Below the pieces are notes generated by a model. It was not told the origin of the DNA. It saw only the letters and a program-made list of their open reading frames with translations, and did no database searches. A program made the position numbers and the translations under genes. A stretch of DNA of 64,000 nucleotides, taken from positions 41,073,824-41,137,823 of the forward strand of contig JAVHZZ010000009.1 in the NCBI GenBank assembly GCA_036250195.1, in the 5' to 3' direction. Source of the DNA: Mixophyes australis. Lineage: Eukaryota; Chordata; Amphibia; Anura; Limnodynastidae. This document shows positions 45,693-58,434 of this stretch, piece after piece; the first letter of the stretch is position 1; every line of letters starts with the position of its first letter.

Positions 45693-46620
45693 TAATAATG
45701 TTCAAGAAACAGCTGGTAGAGGCAGTGCTAGTTATGGTGGGGAAACTTGGCTGTCGGTTGACCTTTCAGTAGAACAAACACATATCAAAATCCACAAAGA
45801 CATTCCTATTATTCCTTGTACTCTGAAATTTCCCCACCCCTCCTCTCTCGTATAAAGAAATACCTGCTTTCCTGAAGACCTCTATTGACCTTGTGGAAGG
45901 GCAGGAATCATTGCAGTCACAATGAATATCCTACCAAAACTCCTCAATATTTTTCAGGCCCTCCCGATCAATGTTCCCTTCTCTAAATTGGCAACACTCC
46001 AAATTAATTTGGAACAATAAACAAGACAAGGTGGTAGAGGCTCTCCTGATGTTAAGCTCTACTATTAGGTGGGTAACCTCAGCCAGATTGTTACCTCCTT
46101 TGCCCACATCTACACTTTCTTGGCTTAATATTGAAGCTGCCTATCTTACACTTGGCTTGCTGTCTACTCTGTGGAACCTCACTAAGCCACAAAGACTGTT
46201 TGACTGATGTTAATTTGCTTCCTACTCTACGCTTTTCAACGATGATCTGGGACAGATGTAAGACTCAAGTCACTTACAGCTCCCTGACCCTCCCAATCCT
46301 CCTGCTTTGGGACAACCCTCACTTCCCTCTCAGCCTTTTTATTCCCAGCCTGGATAATGGCAGGCATTTTTTTTGCGTTTGACCTCACCGTCAGTTCTTC
46401 CTGGTTCATCTTTGTGGTCCTATGTGACAAACATCATGATCTCTCTAGGAAGTTTTTTAATTATCTCAAACTTAGACATTTCTTGAGCTCCATTCCATCC
46501 GATGGGCTCCTTCCAACTCTTACTAACGTTGAGATCCTCAAGTTGATACTCACCAAGTTTCTGCTCTTACCTCTAGGGATGGATTGAGCTGCACATGTTC
46601 ACCAGCAAAGTGTTTTTATT
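45693..46620 (+). pseudogene. L1-like LINE ORF2 fragment, heavily decayed
   Basis: AATGAATATCCTACCAAAAC with surrounding bases reads as the L1 MNILPKLLNIFQALPI pattern (about 45920-45972), followed by INVPFSKLATLQINLE. Further downstream the frame at 46357-46587 has RKFFNYLKLRHFLSSIPSDG, like the L1 C-terminal Y.QL..F..SL pattern. Many stops. Confidence 0.55.
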
Positions 46621-47023
46621 GTCCCAGTCATATTGTGTCTGTATTTGTTAGCTATAGCAGACTACATCTCTTGGTTGATTGGCTATACCTGGTTAGAAAC
46701 CCTACAGAGTTGGTGCAAATTTCAAGTATTTATTTCAATTTATGGTAAGGGTGGGACATGATATGGGTCTATATAATGAGCACATGTTGTCCTCACTTAG
46801 TTTGGGATAGTGCTGATAAAGTGTCACAGATCCTGTTGAACTGGTCTAGAATAGCGCCTGCTGCTTTGTTCATGGATGTTTCCACAGGATTTGTTGTTTT
46901 TGTGGACCTGAAAAGCAGAAAGACATTGGACTGTGTCCCTGATTGGCTGGTAGAGGAGTGAACATTGTGGCTCAGTGACCCAGACATTACTCCAAGGTAC
47001 AGTGATTTATTGATTATAACGTC
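46621..47023. other. Unassigned sequence
   Basis: No gene recognised. It may be more of the LINE tail. Confidence 0.35.
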
Positions 47024-47660
47024 CAGGGGCGCACCCAGAGTGGGTTTCCTAGTCCCAAGAAACCCCTGTCCTCCCTGGGGTGCCAATGCTTGCAGTGACT
47101 GGCCCCTAAATCGCTTCCCCTGCTGTGTGTATACAGCACTTTCTGACCTGCAGTCTAGCCCCGCCCCTTCCTCCCACCCGGCCGGCATGTGTGTGATGCA
47201 GGAGGCAGAAGAAGAAGGTAAGAGAGTCTGTGTGTGTGACAGTTTGTCTATTACTGTCTGTGTGTTTGTGTACGTCTGTGCTTGTCTGTGTATGTGACAG
47301 TTTACATGTCTGTCTGTATGTGTGACTCTGTGCTTGCCTGTGTATGTGACAGTTTATATTTCTGTCTGTATGTGTGACTCTGTGTTTGTCTGTGCATGTG
47401 ACAGTTTACATGTCTGTGTGTTTGACCCTATGTGTGTTTGAGTCTGTGCTTGTCTGTGTGTGCGACAGTTTACATGTGTGTGTGTTTGACCCTGTGTGTG
47501 TATGTGTGAGTCTGTGCTTGTCTGTGTATGTGATAGTTTACTTGTGTGTGTGTGTTTGACCCTGTGTGTGTATGAGTGACTTTGTGCTTGTCTGTGTGTG
47601 TGACAGTTTACTTGTGTGTGTGTTTGCCCCTGTGTGTGTTTGCAAGTGTGACCCTATCCT
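47024..47660. mobile_element. hAT-like 5' end with TGTG-rich minisatellite
   Basis: CAGGGGCGCACCCAGAGTGG is a typical hAT terminal sequence. From about 47220 to 47650 there is an imperfect array of 60-75 base units with GACAGTTTACATGTCTGT and GAGTCTGTGCTTGTCTGTG. The plan (hAT end plus TGTG minisatellite) resembles the element at 21787-23973. No matching right end or target duplication found. Confidence 0.45.
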
Positions 47661-48489
47661 GCCTAAACTGGTACAGAGAGGAGATATATATTTGTGATAT
47701 AGTCTGACTATTCTAGTTAGATAATTACCAGCTGCAACAAGCCACAAAACTCTGTAAATTGCTAATGATCTTGTGCAGAAAACCCATTTCATCATTATTT
47801 TCCATGAGGCCGCAAACACTGAGTATCTTTAACATTAGCATTACAAAACAGCATATCACTTAAAAGTACAATACATACAGACGACCTATTCTGAGTAGCA
47901 ATACAGTAATTTTAATGTCTGTACCATGTCTGAAGAATTCAGCTTGTGTGATACAGCAATGATAAACAAACAAGCATCTTATATAGGATTGTACATAAGA
48001 ATACTCAGTAAGCAGGGTTTGTTACTTTGGGAACATATACAGCACATGACATTTATGTTAAAGAGTAATATTGTAAAGCGTACAAGGAGCGCACTGGGAT
48101 GTGTTTAGTTTCAAGAATGATTCTCTGCAGCATTTATGCATAACAGCATAGAAGCATTTTGTGGTATGTATAACCAGAATAATCTTTCAGGACGTATGAT
48201 GTTTGGCCACATTCACTATGACTGCAGTTTGTCACTTTGCTTATCATTTATTGAAATTATAACTGTTTTTTTATTCAGTTCTTAGTGTCACACTACGGAT
48301 TTTGATGGACCAATAGAATGTTGTAAAATTATTGCGAGGCCCCCACACATACTGGGCATGCCCACTGGTGATGTGGTGTGGAAAACCCCCTCCTCAAATC
48401 CTGTGTTTGCCCTTGACCTCCTTCTGTTAGGGTAGTACAGTAGGCTTTCTATGCAGTGAACAACCCTGGCATTTGTCATGTGCAATTAT
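47661..48489. other. Unassigned sequence
   Basis: No gene recognised. Confidence 0.4.
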
Positions 48490-48915
48490 TAGTATCATTA
48501 TTATTATTAATTATTTATTGAAAATCAGCACAAGCTAATCATATACTCAAGAGCATGTATGCACCAGCAGAGCAACAGGATCAGAGCCACTGATTGAGGT
48601 AAGGGTCCAAGGAGGGGGTGTAGGACATTGAAGTGCTAGTGGGAGTGGCATACATAAAGAATGGAGTAGGATACAAAGAGAGAGCTACCTGGTCATTAGA
48701 ATTTACGATATAAAGGGGTGGGGCAACAATTGGAGTGACATAGTGGAAAAAGTCAGTGTGAGGTGCTGTGTAGTGGTGAATAGAAGAAGAACTGATAGAC
48801 TTTGAAGAAGAAATGTATTTTGAGAGCTTGTTTGAAAATCTTGAAGAGAAGTGGGAGAAAGAGTGAAGCCCAGAGAGTCGGGTAGTAGCAAAGGAGAAGT
48901 GATATGAGGTTAAGA
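48490..48915 (-). mobile_element. L2-like LINE 3' end
   Basis: On the minus strand, KIFKQALKIHFFFKVYQ matches the L2 C-terminal FK..LKTHLF..AY motif, and the sequence ends in an ATAATTAATAATAATAATGA tail, as L2 elements do. Strongly 5'-truncated. Confidence 0.5.
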
Positions 48916-48945
48916 GTGGGGAGATTATTATTCCTGTGTGTTTTG

Positions 48946-48979
48946 TATATATCTATATCTATCTATATATATATATCTA

Positions 48980-49073
<94 letters not shown>
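48946..49073. repeat. (TATC)n/(TA)n compound microsatellite
   Basis: ATCT units followed by a long TA run. Frames through it give only Tyr/Ile repeats. Confidence 0.97.
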
Positions 49074-49076
<3 letters not shown>

Positions 49077-51620
49077 GCAGCATGTTAGTGTTGGTGACAG
49101 TCATCATCAGTCTGAATCTGCACCAGCCCTCAGGCACCCCTAAGCGATACAGCTACTGGCAGGCATATAGGAGTCTCCATGCAAGTCTACTTCAGTTTGC
49201 ATTTATGCGAAAACACCTTTACTGTATTTGGTCTGCTTTTGCATGCAGCTTCCCTGCCCCATTTTTTACCTGTCTACATACATTAGCTTATGTTTATTAT
49301 GTGGGTATACACAGTACAAATTTGCTAATTATATGCTAATCAAATGGGCATACAGCCAATTCAACATGAACCCCTGTGTGAGAGGGGTTGAGCAAATGAC
49401 CACAGCAATACTACATATATATTAAATTATACATTATCAAAAACTATGCTACATTAACTAAACCAACTTAAAGTGAATAGTAACTAACAATAAAAGTAAA
49501 CATTAAGTATCACTGGGCACAATTACTTGTTTGTAAGGCTTTAGGCATTAGCTTCTTACATAAGGAATGACACATACATTTGTGTCCAAAATAAGTTGTA
49601 GATTTCCCAAAACAAAATATTTTCTCAAAATTGATGTGACGCAATATGAGCACACCCAGTTAATTTTGTTTAATCATCATTTGCTGATGCATTTAATTAT
49701 TGTGTTTAAGTAATGCAACATATTTTTCTCGCTACTGTACCATGAGGGAAATATTAGTCCAAATTTTGAACATTCACTTAAAAAGAAAATGAAACATCAT
49801 GGATGTCTAAACTTTCCATTACAATGCAATGATAATTGCACCATCATGGGATTTGTTTTGCTTTTCTTTTAGAGCTAGAGACCAGTGTATTGGTCCTTTT
49901 CCTTCTGCACTTCTTCTCTGCTTTCCTGTCATTTTTGCCAAGCTGAAAGGAAGGCTTTCCAAGAACAAATAGCTAAGGAAATTCCAACACAAGTTGTGAG
50001 GATACCAGGCTTATGTGAAAATCTTATGCTAATACCCACTCAGCTTAGCTAGTCGGCTCTAAGCAGCCTTGTGTTGTAGCTGAGTGTACCTCTTATACAG
50101 ACACACTTTTGAGTAATATCAATAATAGATGTATCCTATTCCTGCGTGTTTTGTAAATACAGATAAAATAGCAAAAGCCAGGGGATTTACGGCAGATAGC
50201 CTAATAAACTATCCTTCCCTAAAGGGAATCACCATTCCTCTTGAGGGCTGTCCTGGCCACCGAACCACTCCATCCACTTTTTTACCAGCAAGGCAGGGAT
50301 CAGGCTTGCCTCCCTATATTTGAAGATCCACAAGGTGGAAAAGTCTATGGAGTCTTAGCAGATCTCATCCTTGACACAATTTTGGACCAGTCCAATAGTC
50401 AGTCTGTCCGAAGTAGAAGGCAGAACCGCAACCAGATGGTTGGACTCCCTGTTTTAAGTATGGTGTGGTTCCAGTGGTGTGTTCCCAGATAACAATTCCC
50501 CTTTGGATTTGGTACCTGCATCACAGAGGCAGCCACTGTGCCTCACCCATAATCGTTAGATTTCAGCAGTCACCCTGTAGAGAGAGGCTCTGGGAAGTTT
50601 GGCTAAGGTTGGTGAAGAAGAATGGACACTGATTTCCTGAGCCATACAAGATAATTCACTTAAGTCCAGGACCCATCCTTGAATTAACTCATGATTGTCT
50701 TTTTGAACAAATGTGGATCTCCAACTGATCAGTGCAACATGGCTGACCTCTAGAAACTCCTGCAAAGTCTTTATCCAACAGTCAGTGTGACTTCTCTTAG
50801 GGACTGAGTACATTAGTAATCTAAACATAGCTATTTTAAAGGATATGTTAAAGAACCTAGTGATACCTACATAACCTACTTGGTGACATCAAAGTACATG
50901 CAACAACACACTTTGAAAATGCACACAGTAAATGTCACACAGTACAGTTTTGGGCAAAAGGAAATGCCAGGCGGCCTTAACTATTATTTCATTATTTTCA
51001 ATATCCCTTGCACCTGGCTTTTGCAATATGGAAATCTATGCCAAGATGATAGCCTGCTATATGTGATTTAGGCATGTTAGTCCCACCTGCTGTACGTTGG
51101 GCTTGGCTTGCTGAACATTTTGCTATTGAAAATTCAACAGCAAATCTGTAGAATGTGATGCCTAAGTCTAATTACAGGAGGTGATGGTGTAGATTGACAA
51201 TTTATTATATGAAAAGCTCTTAAATTGTCACACCATTTGAGAATATGACTATTTACTGGCCTATATTTCTACAGCTAGATTACCACTATAAATGGAATAA
51301 GGATAAAAGGTAAAAGTCAGAGTACCAACAGTTTTTTAGTCAGGCACTTATTTGCTGCCCATGAGCCTGCACACCACTGGCACTGCTCCATTGTTATCAC
51401 CCTACAAGTAATGTTGATGAGACCAAACAGAGACTATGTTTTCTTAAGTGTACCATCTTGGCTTGGGATAACTTGGCTAGTAGCTCTTTCAGGGTCATGA
51501 TTTTGTTAGGATACACAATCAGGAAAGAACCAGGGCACTAACATGGTTTAACAAAGGCTAATTAAATCAATTTATTTATGTACGGCAGTTTAGGGCATAG
51601 TTGAAATCAACATACACGCA
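49074..51620. other. Unassigned sequence
   Basis: No gene or clear element was recognised. Frames at 50129-50323, 50241-50492 and minus 50556-50828 are short, lack domains and have no neighbouring support. Confidence 0.4.
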
Positions 51621-51624
51621 CAAG

Positions 51625-52215
51625 CGGACTTCCGGCCGCGGGCCGCGGCGGTGGGCAGCGATAAAACGGCTTGCTCAGAGTGGTACTGCATCCCAAGAGC
51701 CGGATTCATCTCCCATAATTGGCCCATAGCAGTGGTATTTGGGCTGGCAACTGGAGCTGGAGACTGGAGAAGCCTGGAGGTAGTGGCTGAGCTGGGGGCT
51801 GACCTGGAGGTTATTGTACAGCTGCTGCAGTTAAAGGTACCTGTGAGCCCTTATCCTTATGTGCATGTGAAGATATTTCTGATATAAAGAGCCACCACCC
51901 ACTTGGCACTCACCCCAAAATTATACCAGTGGGGTAGTGATATGCGCTTTCTCATATGATGCTGGACTGAGCTTTTTTGGGTCCCCTACCATGTTGCAGC
52001 ACACCCCTCACATGTGGGCGCTGGTTCGCCTAGTCTTCTCAACTGTACCCGGATCCTGTACTTAATTAATATTACAAGCCCTTAGCCTGGCATTTATCTT
52101 TTCTCAGTCTATAATTGGATCTATGCAAGGTGCCATGGCACCCAAAAGAGTGAAACATACAAGCACAACAGTTTCAGAGACCTATTGCGTGAGGTGCAAA
52201 AAATTTGAGTGAATA
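51625..52215 (+). mobile_element. Possible L1/Tx1 5' region and ORF1 start
   Basis: A short CpG-rich start (CTTCCGGCCGCGGGCCGCGG, 51629-51648) leads into GCTGAGCTGGGGGCTGACCT and later an ATG context giving MAPKRVKHTSTTVSETYCV, a basic start like LINE ORF1 proteins. This combination suits a LINE 5' UTR. No downstream ORF1 domain is preserved. Confidence 0.3.
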
Positions 52216-53361
52216 CACCATACGAATACCTTTATTATATCACCAGTTTCCCTGCTATTAAGGGAAAAACTAACCCTCTTTTAAATCCTTAGACTACTTG
52301 AATTACATGGATGGAGTTATATAAGAAAGTGAAATGAAATTCATAACATGAACATGAATCAGATACATATATTGATTAAAAGATGATGCACAAAATAAAA
52401 AATTCAAACATATTTTGAACCCACCCAATAAGAAAAGAAAATAATATTTATATTATGTATATCAATAAACCAAGGGTACTACCTTTCCATAAATAAAGGA
52501 TCAAAGACAAACAATCACATAATATAGCCAGAGCATCACAAGTTTATACATATGAATACATCATTACTGGTATCCCAAATCCAATATCCTAAATTGCTAT
52601 TAATAACACATAATAGCTTGACTCTATTGAGTTCCTTAGGGACGAATTACCTATCTTATCATCCCTTATCAGTTAATATATTCAGATTGAATGACTTATT
52701 TTCCTGCACTCTAAGGGAGTAATATACCTGTTGGAATGTCCATATGGGGAGGCATATGTAGACTACATTACAAGAAAGGTTAATTTGCATCTGACAGAGC
52801 ATAAGAGTTAGATTACAAATGTTTCCATTACTGATGATATGACAAAGTCTGAAATGTATGTAGCACAGCATTTTTTAAAATTAATTTAGACATGGCACAT
52901 GCAAGTTAGATGCACATATAGAACAAATGAATGGCCAAATAAAGAGGGTCATGGTAATATACTCTTGCCTCATGATGAGTGCTATTAGATAGTGGGTCAG
53001 TGCAGGTAACAATCCATATAATGGTAAGGGTCCGTTGTACTTCCTACACCGTTCATCTGATTTGGATGTAAATACCCTTAAATTAAAGCTGAAAGTCTGT
53101 AGTTAAAACACATCTTGTTAGTTTCATTTCAAATCCATTGTGGTGGTGTATAGAGGCCAAAATATGAGAATTGTGTCGATGTCCCAATATTTATTGAATT
53201 CACTGTATATTTTAAAATGAATTTCAGTTTATGCCTCTCCATTTCACAATATTGTTCCCCCAAAAATGTTTGCACCCGTCAACCTCCAAAAGACTTGTAC
53301 CCTAGGCTACAGTTTAGTCAGCCTTATGGATAATCTCCAAGTACATGCCTTTATGGACCTG
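52216..53361. other. Unassigned AT-rich sequence
   Basis: No gene recognised. Confidence 0.4.
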
Positions 53362-54239
53362 GGGGTAAATGTATTAAGGTCAGATTTTTCAGTGATTTAA
53401 AATGGTGGCAAATCGCAGGTTATCACCCGCGACTTAAGTCCCCAAGTCGCCAGATATATTAAGCTGCGATTTTTACTCTGATCTTCAAAATCACTGGTCA
53501 TCTCTGGCGATTTGCTGCGATTTCAAAACACTCCCCTGTTTAGCTAACCCTCCTGTGTTTAGGTTAAAAATCCCATAGACAACACACTGCTTCCAAGCTG
53601 CGTGATTAGTTAACACATCACTGTTACACTGCCCCTGTCTATAGAGCCGCAGGTCCACGTGGCTGTCAAAAGTTTAAAAATAAATGAATGTTCCAAAAAA
53701 AAAAGTGTAGGGTCCCCCCGTCCGAGCACTATTAACCCTAGCGCTTTCAGCCTACTGCTGGTTATGTGAAAATCAGGGAAAAATTTGCGTGGGGTTCCCC
53801 CCTGATTTTCATGCAACCAGCACTAGGCAAACCAGTCTGGGGTGGGTGGCACTATAGCAGGGGGACACTCAGCAGGGGTCCCCCTGCCATAATGACAACC
53901 AGAGCCAGACTGTTTAGTGTTGGGCTGAATTTCCTAGGGAGTGGGATCCGCTGAAAAAAAACAAGCGGGCCCCCCTCTAGGAATAACCAACCCACTGCTG
54001 AAAGCACTAGGGCTCTTCCTATCCCTGCGGGCTGTGGACTGTGGGTAGCAGAGTAATATCGGCAATAATAAAGGAAAACAAACAGACACAATATTTTTTA
54101 TGGAACTACAAGTCCCAGCCAGCCCTGGCTTCCCTAAACACTGTGGGCATGCTGATGCTTGTATAACTACAAGCACCAATGCGATCTTACTCAAAATGCA
54201 GCACGTATCGGCAGGTACGTTCATTAATGAATCAGGCCC
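53362..54239. mobile_element. MITE-like element with degenerate inverted ends
   Basis: The left end GGGGTAAATGTATTAAGG follows CTG, as in the MITEs at 432 and 12604. The right end CATTAATGAATCAGGCCC resembles the GGGCCTGATTCATTAA family. Subterminal palindromes include GGCGATTTGCTGCGATTT-type repeats, and inside there is an inverted pair around CCCTGATTTTCATGCAACCA and TATGTGAAAATCAGGGAAAA. No transposase. The two ends may belong to different elements. Confidence 0.4.
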
Positions 54240-54308
54240 ATGATCTCCTGTTTTCTCATTGGCTCCCTTAAGATAAATTTTAGTCACATGTACTCACAAA
54301 GTACTTTG

Positions 54309-54860
54309 CGCAACAAATCAATCTTTAGAGATCTTCATGATCCCGCCTTCACTGTACGTAATGTTACTAGGACGTTTAAGGTTAATGACAATATAACCAA
54401 CCTGCCTGGATGTGGACACAAAAGAAAACATTATTGAAGATTTCAATGTAGGATAGAATCTTAAAAAAAAACCAAAAAAACCCAAAACCTTTCCTACAAT
54501 CAAACATGAAGCAGGTTCAGTGATATTTTGGAATGGCTGTGCTGCACCTGGCATTGTGTGCCTTGCACGTGTTAATGGCATCATGAAGTATGGAGCTAAA
54601 CAAGCTATTTTGCAGTGCAATGTTGAAACCAGTGTCAAAAAGCTAGGTCTCCATTGAAGGGCATGTGGCTATAGGAAGCAGCTGATTGCAGTTATTCTCA
54701 CCAAAAGGATGTAGTATCAAAAATTAAGAATATGGTGCTAATAATTTTGTTAATGCATCTCTTTTAATTGTATGGTTTAAAAGGATATACAATATAAAAT
54801 TTTAACTGAAAACAAAGCTTTTGTAATGATAACAGAGTAAGAATTGTGGAGACCAAATAC
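54309..54860 (+). pseudogene. Tc1-like transposase relic, second family
   Basis: Plus-strand remnants: VRNVTRTFKVNDNITNLPG (helix-turn-helix part, 54350-54410), then, after an internal deletion and an A-rich run, KHEAGSVIFWNGCAAPGI, RVNGIMKYGAKQAILQ and ETSVKKLGLH (54500-54655). These match the Tc1 pattern GGSVMVWGCFA...G.I....Y..IL......S..KLGL. A C-terminal tail with CCAAAAGGATGTAGTATC follows. It is distinct from the relic at 32.4-33.7 kb. Confidence 0.75.
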
Positions 54861-55639
54861 TGTTTTTAATTTCAACTTATGTTTAGAAGAAATTGAGAGC
54901 GAATTACACAACAAAGTATTGATTAATAAAAAAGAGAAGATAATACTCTAATGAGAAAAAATAGACAAAAGCCTGTATCAGCACAGAAAAATTAATAACA
55001 TAAAAACTAGAGATGGTCACTGACCCCCGTGTTTTGGTTTTGGATTCGGTTTTGGATCTGGATTACTGTAGTGTTTTGGTTTTGGTTTTGGTTTTGCAAA
55101 ACCACCCTTGCGTGTTTTGGTTTTGGTTTTGTTTGGTTTTGTTTTGCAATTTGTTAAAAAAAAATAACATTTATTGGTGCTAAAATAACATAATTTAGGT
55201 ATTATTTTGTAGCTACATTATTATTAACCTCAGTAACACTAATTTCCAGTCAGTTTTTATTCAATTTTGACCACCTCCTATGTCACAATATGATTTTCAT
55301 ACAATTGAAAAGAAAAATTGCTGCAGTTCTTGCCAGTGATAACAAAAAGGCCACCGTCATGCCTGGGCATAAGACCAAAAATCCACCTCTTAAGTGTGGA
55401 ATTATTTTTACACAAATCCTGGCAAGAGTTGTCTATCCATTTGTAGCGTTTTTAAAGCCACACTCAGTAGAGGACCTTAACCATCTGGGATCCTCATCCA
55501 TGTTTCGTCATTTTTCAGCGAGTTCTTGGAAAACTGTTGGGAAAATCAGAAACTTCGGTTAAAAAAAATAACAATAAGCATTCCAGCATAATGTACCTCC
55601 CTTCTTTCATCTACATCCCAGCACCTGCAATCTTCCCCC

Positions 55640-56895
55640 CCCCAACACCTTCATAATCAATATCCCCTGAACCAACAATTGGCAGTTAAACAATCCTCTG
55701 CAAGAGGAAGCAAGAATGAAACCTGTCACCCAGTCGCAAAGCGGATCACAGACGCCCTGGGTACTATGCTAGTGTTAGATCTGCGTCCAATGTCCACTAT
55801 TAATACAGTTGGCTTGAGACATTGAATTGAGGTGTTCTGTCCCTGCTACCAAATGTCATCACTATACCATTTTACTAGAAAAGCTAATTCTCTCCTGTAC
55901 CGGAAAGTTCCTAAAAATGTAATTATTGGGCGACAAAATGGCATTTTTCCCACTGTACACTTAACCACAGATATGTGTACAAGCGGAACTGGGCAAACTA
56001 AAGATTATATGACTCTGAAAGCCCACTGGGTTGTTAATTCGCCTTCCCCAGCATGGACAGCAGCAGCATGTACCCAGGTACGTCACATTTTTGAGAAGTA
56101 GGCTACTCTGTGTATCAGCGGCTTCAGTAAGAGGCATACAGCTGACAAACTGTTCCAAAAACTAAGGGATGTCATTGAAAGATGGCTAATCCTGCTTGGA
56201 CTCTCCTGAGGGTATGTCATTTCTGATTACGGCCCCAATATTGGTCAAGCATTACAGCGGGGTTGAATTCCATCACATTTCCTGTTTTGCACACACTATC
56301 AACTTGGTGTTACAGAACTTTTTAAAAATGACATGCAGGAGATGCTGTTTGTGTCCAGAAACATTTAGGGTCAATTTCTGGTTTCTGCAACAGCATGTAG
56401 GAGAATGCAGCAGCTGCAAGAACACTAGCATTTGAGGGGAATATACTTTGGTCCAACGAAGTAGTTACCTGTGAAGAAAGTGCAGACACGGTTAGCTTGA
56501 GTCAAGTGATTGCCTTAAAAATACATTTTGAAAAGGTGCTACAGAAAATTATAGTGTGCAATAAAACAAAGTAAATGTGCTAACTATATTTTAATTGTAG
56601 ATTAAATACTTAATTTTCTTTGCAAGGATCCCAGACTTATCAACATCTTGTTGGGACGTCTTCTCCTTCAGTTTCTCTGGCAACTGCGTGTTGTAAAAGA
56701 AATTGCTTTCCCAAGACACCCAGTGGTGATGCAGATGAGTCCGCTCAACATTTTGATATTTGCTGTGCTGCAAAAGATTTGCCCAAAAATCGTGACAGCT
56801 CTACCCTAAAATCAACTAGTCATTCCCTTTGGAAGGCCATTATCGGCAATTACATCATACTACACAGACTTCTATGATGGTGGGATGAATTAGTA
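55640..56895 (+). pseudogene. hAT transposase fragment, plus strand
   Basis: Aligns with the relic at 12050-13690, for example LTTDMCTSGTGQTKDYM near 55960, the YSGVEFHHISCFAHTINLVL stretch near 56245-56310, FLQQHVGECSSCKNT near 56385, and a DADESAQHFDICCA block near 56725. Several frameshifts; the C-terminal dimerisation segment is absent. Confidence 0.8.
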
Positions 56896-57177
56896 TTGTT
56901 TGAGGAAGATTATCACTAAACTCTTCCACCTCTCCTGTTTCGCAGTGAGCTATGGTACAATAAAATGTAACTGTCAGCCCTATTATTTCTATTTCAGCAA
57001 TTACAATTAGCAATGGAGCAATGGAGCTCTTCTCTTTGGGTGTTACCTATATAACACAGCACAATTTGCTTGCAAATTCTACAGACAAGCCTGCTTGTCT
57101 TCCTCTTCATCAATGACACTTAGCAATTGAGCACACGTCTTTGGGTGTATATTACACCCAAACATTATTAGTGAAAA

Positions 57178-57400
57178 TTAGGAAAAATACAGTTTAATCC
57201 CTAATAGGCCCTCCACCATCCTTTGCATGTTAACAGTAGGATTTGTTGGAGTTATGGGCAAGGTCACACATTTTTTTGACAAATCCTTCAAACCAGCCCA
57301 GATGTCAAATTGTTGTGGTCTGCCCCCTGCGTCATCCCTGCTTGTGTTTGGAAAGAGCATATTGGTGCCAGAACCTCACGTGCCAGAACTGCTCCCACTG
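57178..57400 (-). pseudogene. hAT transposase fragment, minus strand
   Basis: The minus frame MLFPNTSRDDAGGRPQQFDI, WAGLKDLSKK is homologous to the plus-strand LAFP.HPVVDADKSAQHFDI block at 13.6 kb. It ends with NMQRMVEGL, which matches the sequence just upstream of the C-terminal segment at 60736. Hence hAT coding pieces lie in opposite directions within one 3-kb insertion. Confidence 0.65.
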
Positions 57401-57524
57401 GTGCCACACTGGTGCCTCTGGTGCAGGACTTACACAATCAACCGCATCCTCATCGTCGGGTACCCAAATCTCCCCCACATCCTCTTCTAAAGACAAAGTG
57501 TCATCCTCACTTGGTGTATCACCG

Positions 57525-57752
57525 GCTAAAAATTAGTTGGTAGATACTGCTGACAGATAGTAATTTTGACAGCCAGAAATATTTATGCACAATTAGGGGG
57601 GACACCCCAAAAGCACTGGGGAGTGCTAAAAATTAGTTGGTAGATACTGCTGACAGATAGTAATTTTAACAGCCAGAAATATTTATGCACAATTAGGGGG
57701 ACACCCCAAAAGCACTGGGGAGTGCTAAAAATTAGTTGGTAGACTGGGGAGT
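57525..57752. repeat. 100-bp tandem repeat, about 2.3 copies
   Basis: GCTAAAAATTAGTTGGTAGA starts at 57525, 57625 and 57724. The first two units are nearly identical over about 100 bases. Confidence 0.95.
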
Positions 57753-58120
57753 ACCAAATATTGAAAAGAAAAAAAACCTCTATCCTCCTCTCTTCTCTAG
57801 TGATTTTTGTTACAACAATTGGAATAAGAATATTGGATTCTCTGTCCCTGCTCTAATCAGCCTGTGACTACACCCTGCTCTATCCCTCTGTCAAATGGCG
57901 ATGGATTGCTGTGGAGGCGTGTATTTATAATCTTGCAGTATCGCGAGAACCGAGCCCCGAGATCCGACGACGTTCGGCCTCGATTTGGATTCAGAGCATG
58001 TGGGAGAGTACCGAGCTACTCAGCTCGGTACTCGGATACCCAAAGTTCAAGTGGGTTCGGTTCTCGGGGAACTGGACCCGCCCATCTCTAATAAAAACTA
58101 TGACAAAGCCAAACGCACTT

Positions 58121-58434
58121 GGGTCCTGAGTCATTAAGGAGATCAAAGCAAAAAAAGGAGTAACTTTGCACCTTGGCAAAATCATGTTGCATTGGAGATC
58201 GAGCTAACTTCAAAATCTGGGGACAGAATTATAGTTGGGGTAGAGTATGTCCTAGATTAACTTTACATTTCAGTGTAAAATACAGTTATCAAGTATTTGT
58301 GTGCTACGTGACAGAAAAGACAGTATTTATGTGCAAAATAATAAACTAATTTGCACCCTTGCATTTTAACATGATTTTGTCCAGGATCAAATTTACTCCT
58401 TATTTTGCCTTGCTCTCCGTAATGACTCAGGCCC
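58121..58434. mobile_element. Palindromic MITE (GGGCCTGAGTCATTAAGG family), copy 2
   Basis: Ends GGGTCCTGAGTCATTAAGG and CCGTAATGACTCAGGCCC; the interior matches 26802-27124 in reverse orientation. It lies 22 bases from the target duplication of the neighbouring hAT insertion. Confidence 0.75.

Larger units (their letters stand above)
55008..58090. mobile_element. Complete hAT-family insertion with perfect 8-bp target duplication
   Basis: The element begins TAGAGATGGTCACTGACCC and ends GGACCCGCCCATCTCTA; ATAAAAAC flanks both ends exactly (55000-55007 and 58091-58098). The 8-bp TIR TAGAGATG and 8-bp duplication define a hAT insertion of 3083 bp. The two subterminal regions differ: the left is rich in GGTTTTGGTTTTG, the right in GAGAACCGAGCC and GGTTCGGTTCTCGG. 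It carries hAT transposase fragments on both strands and a 100-bp tandem repeat, so it could not encode its own transposase. Confidence 0.88.

Noticed and set aside
50129..50828. Possible small gene on either strand
   Set aside because: Frames are short, unrelated to known families as far as I can tell, and lack neighbouring exons or element structure.
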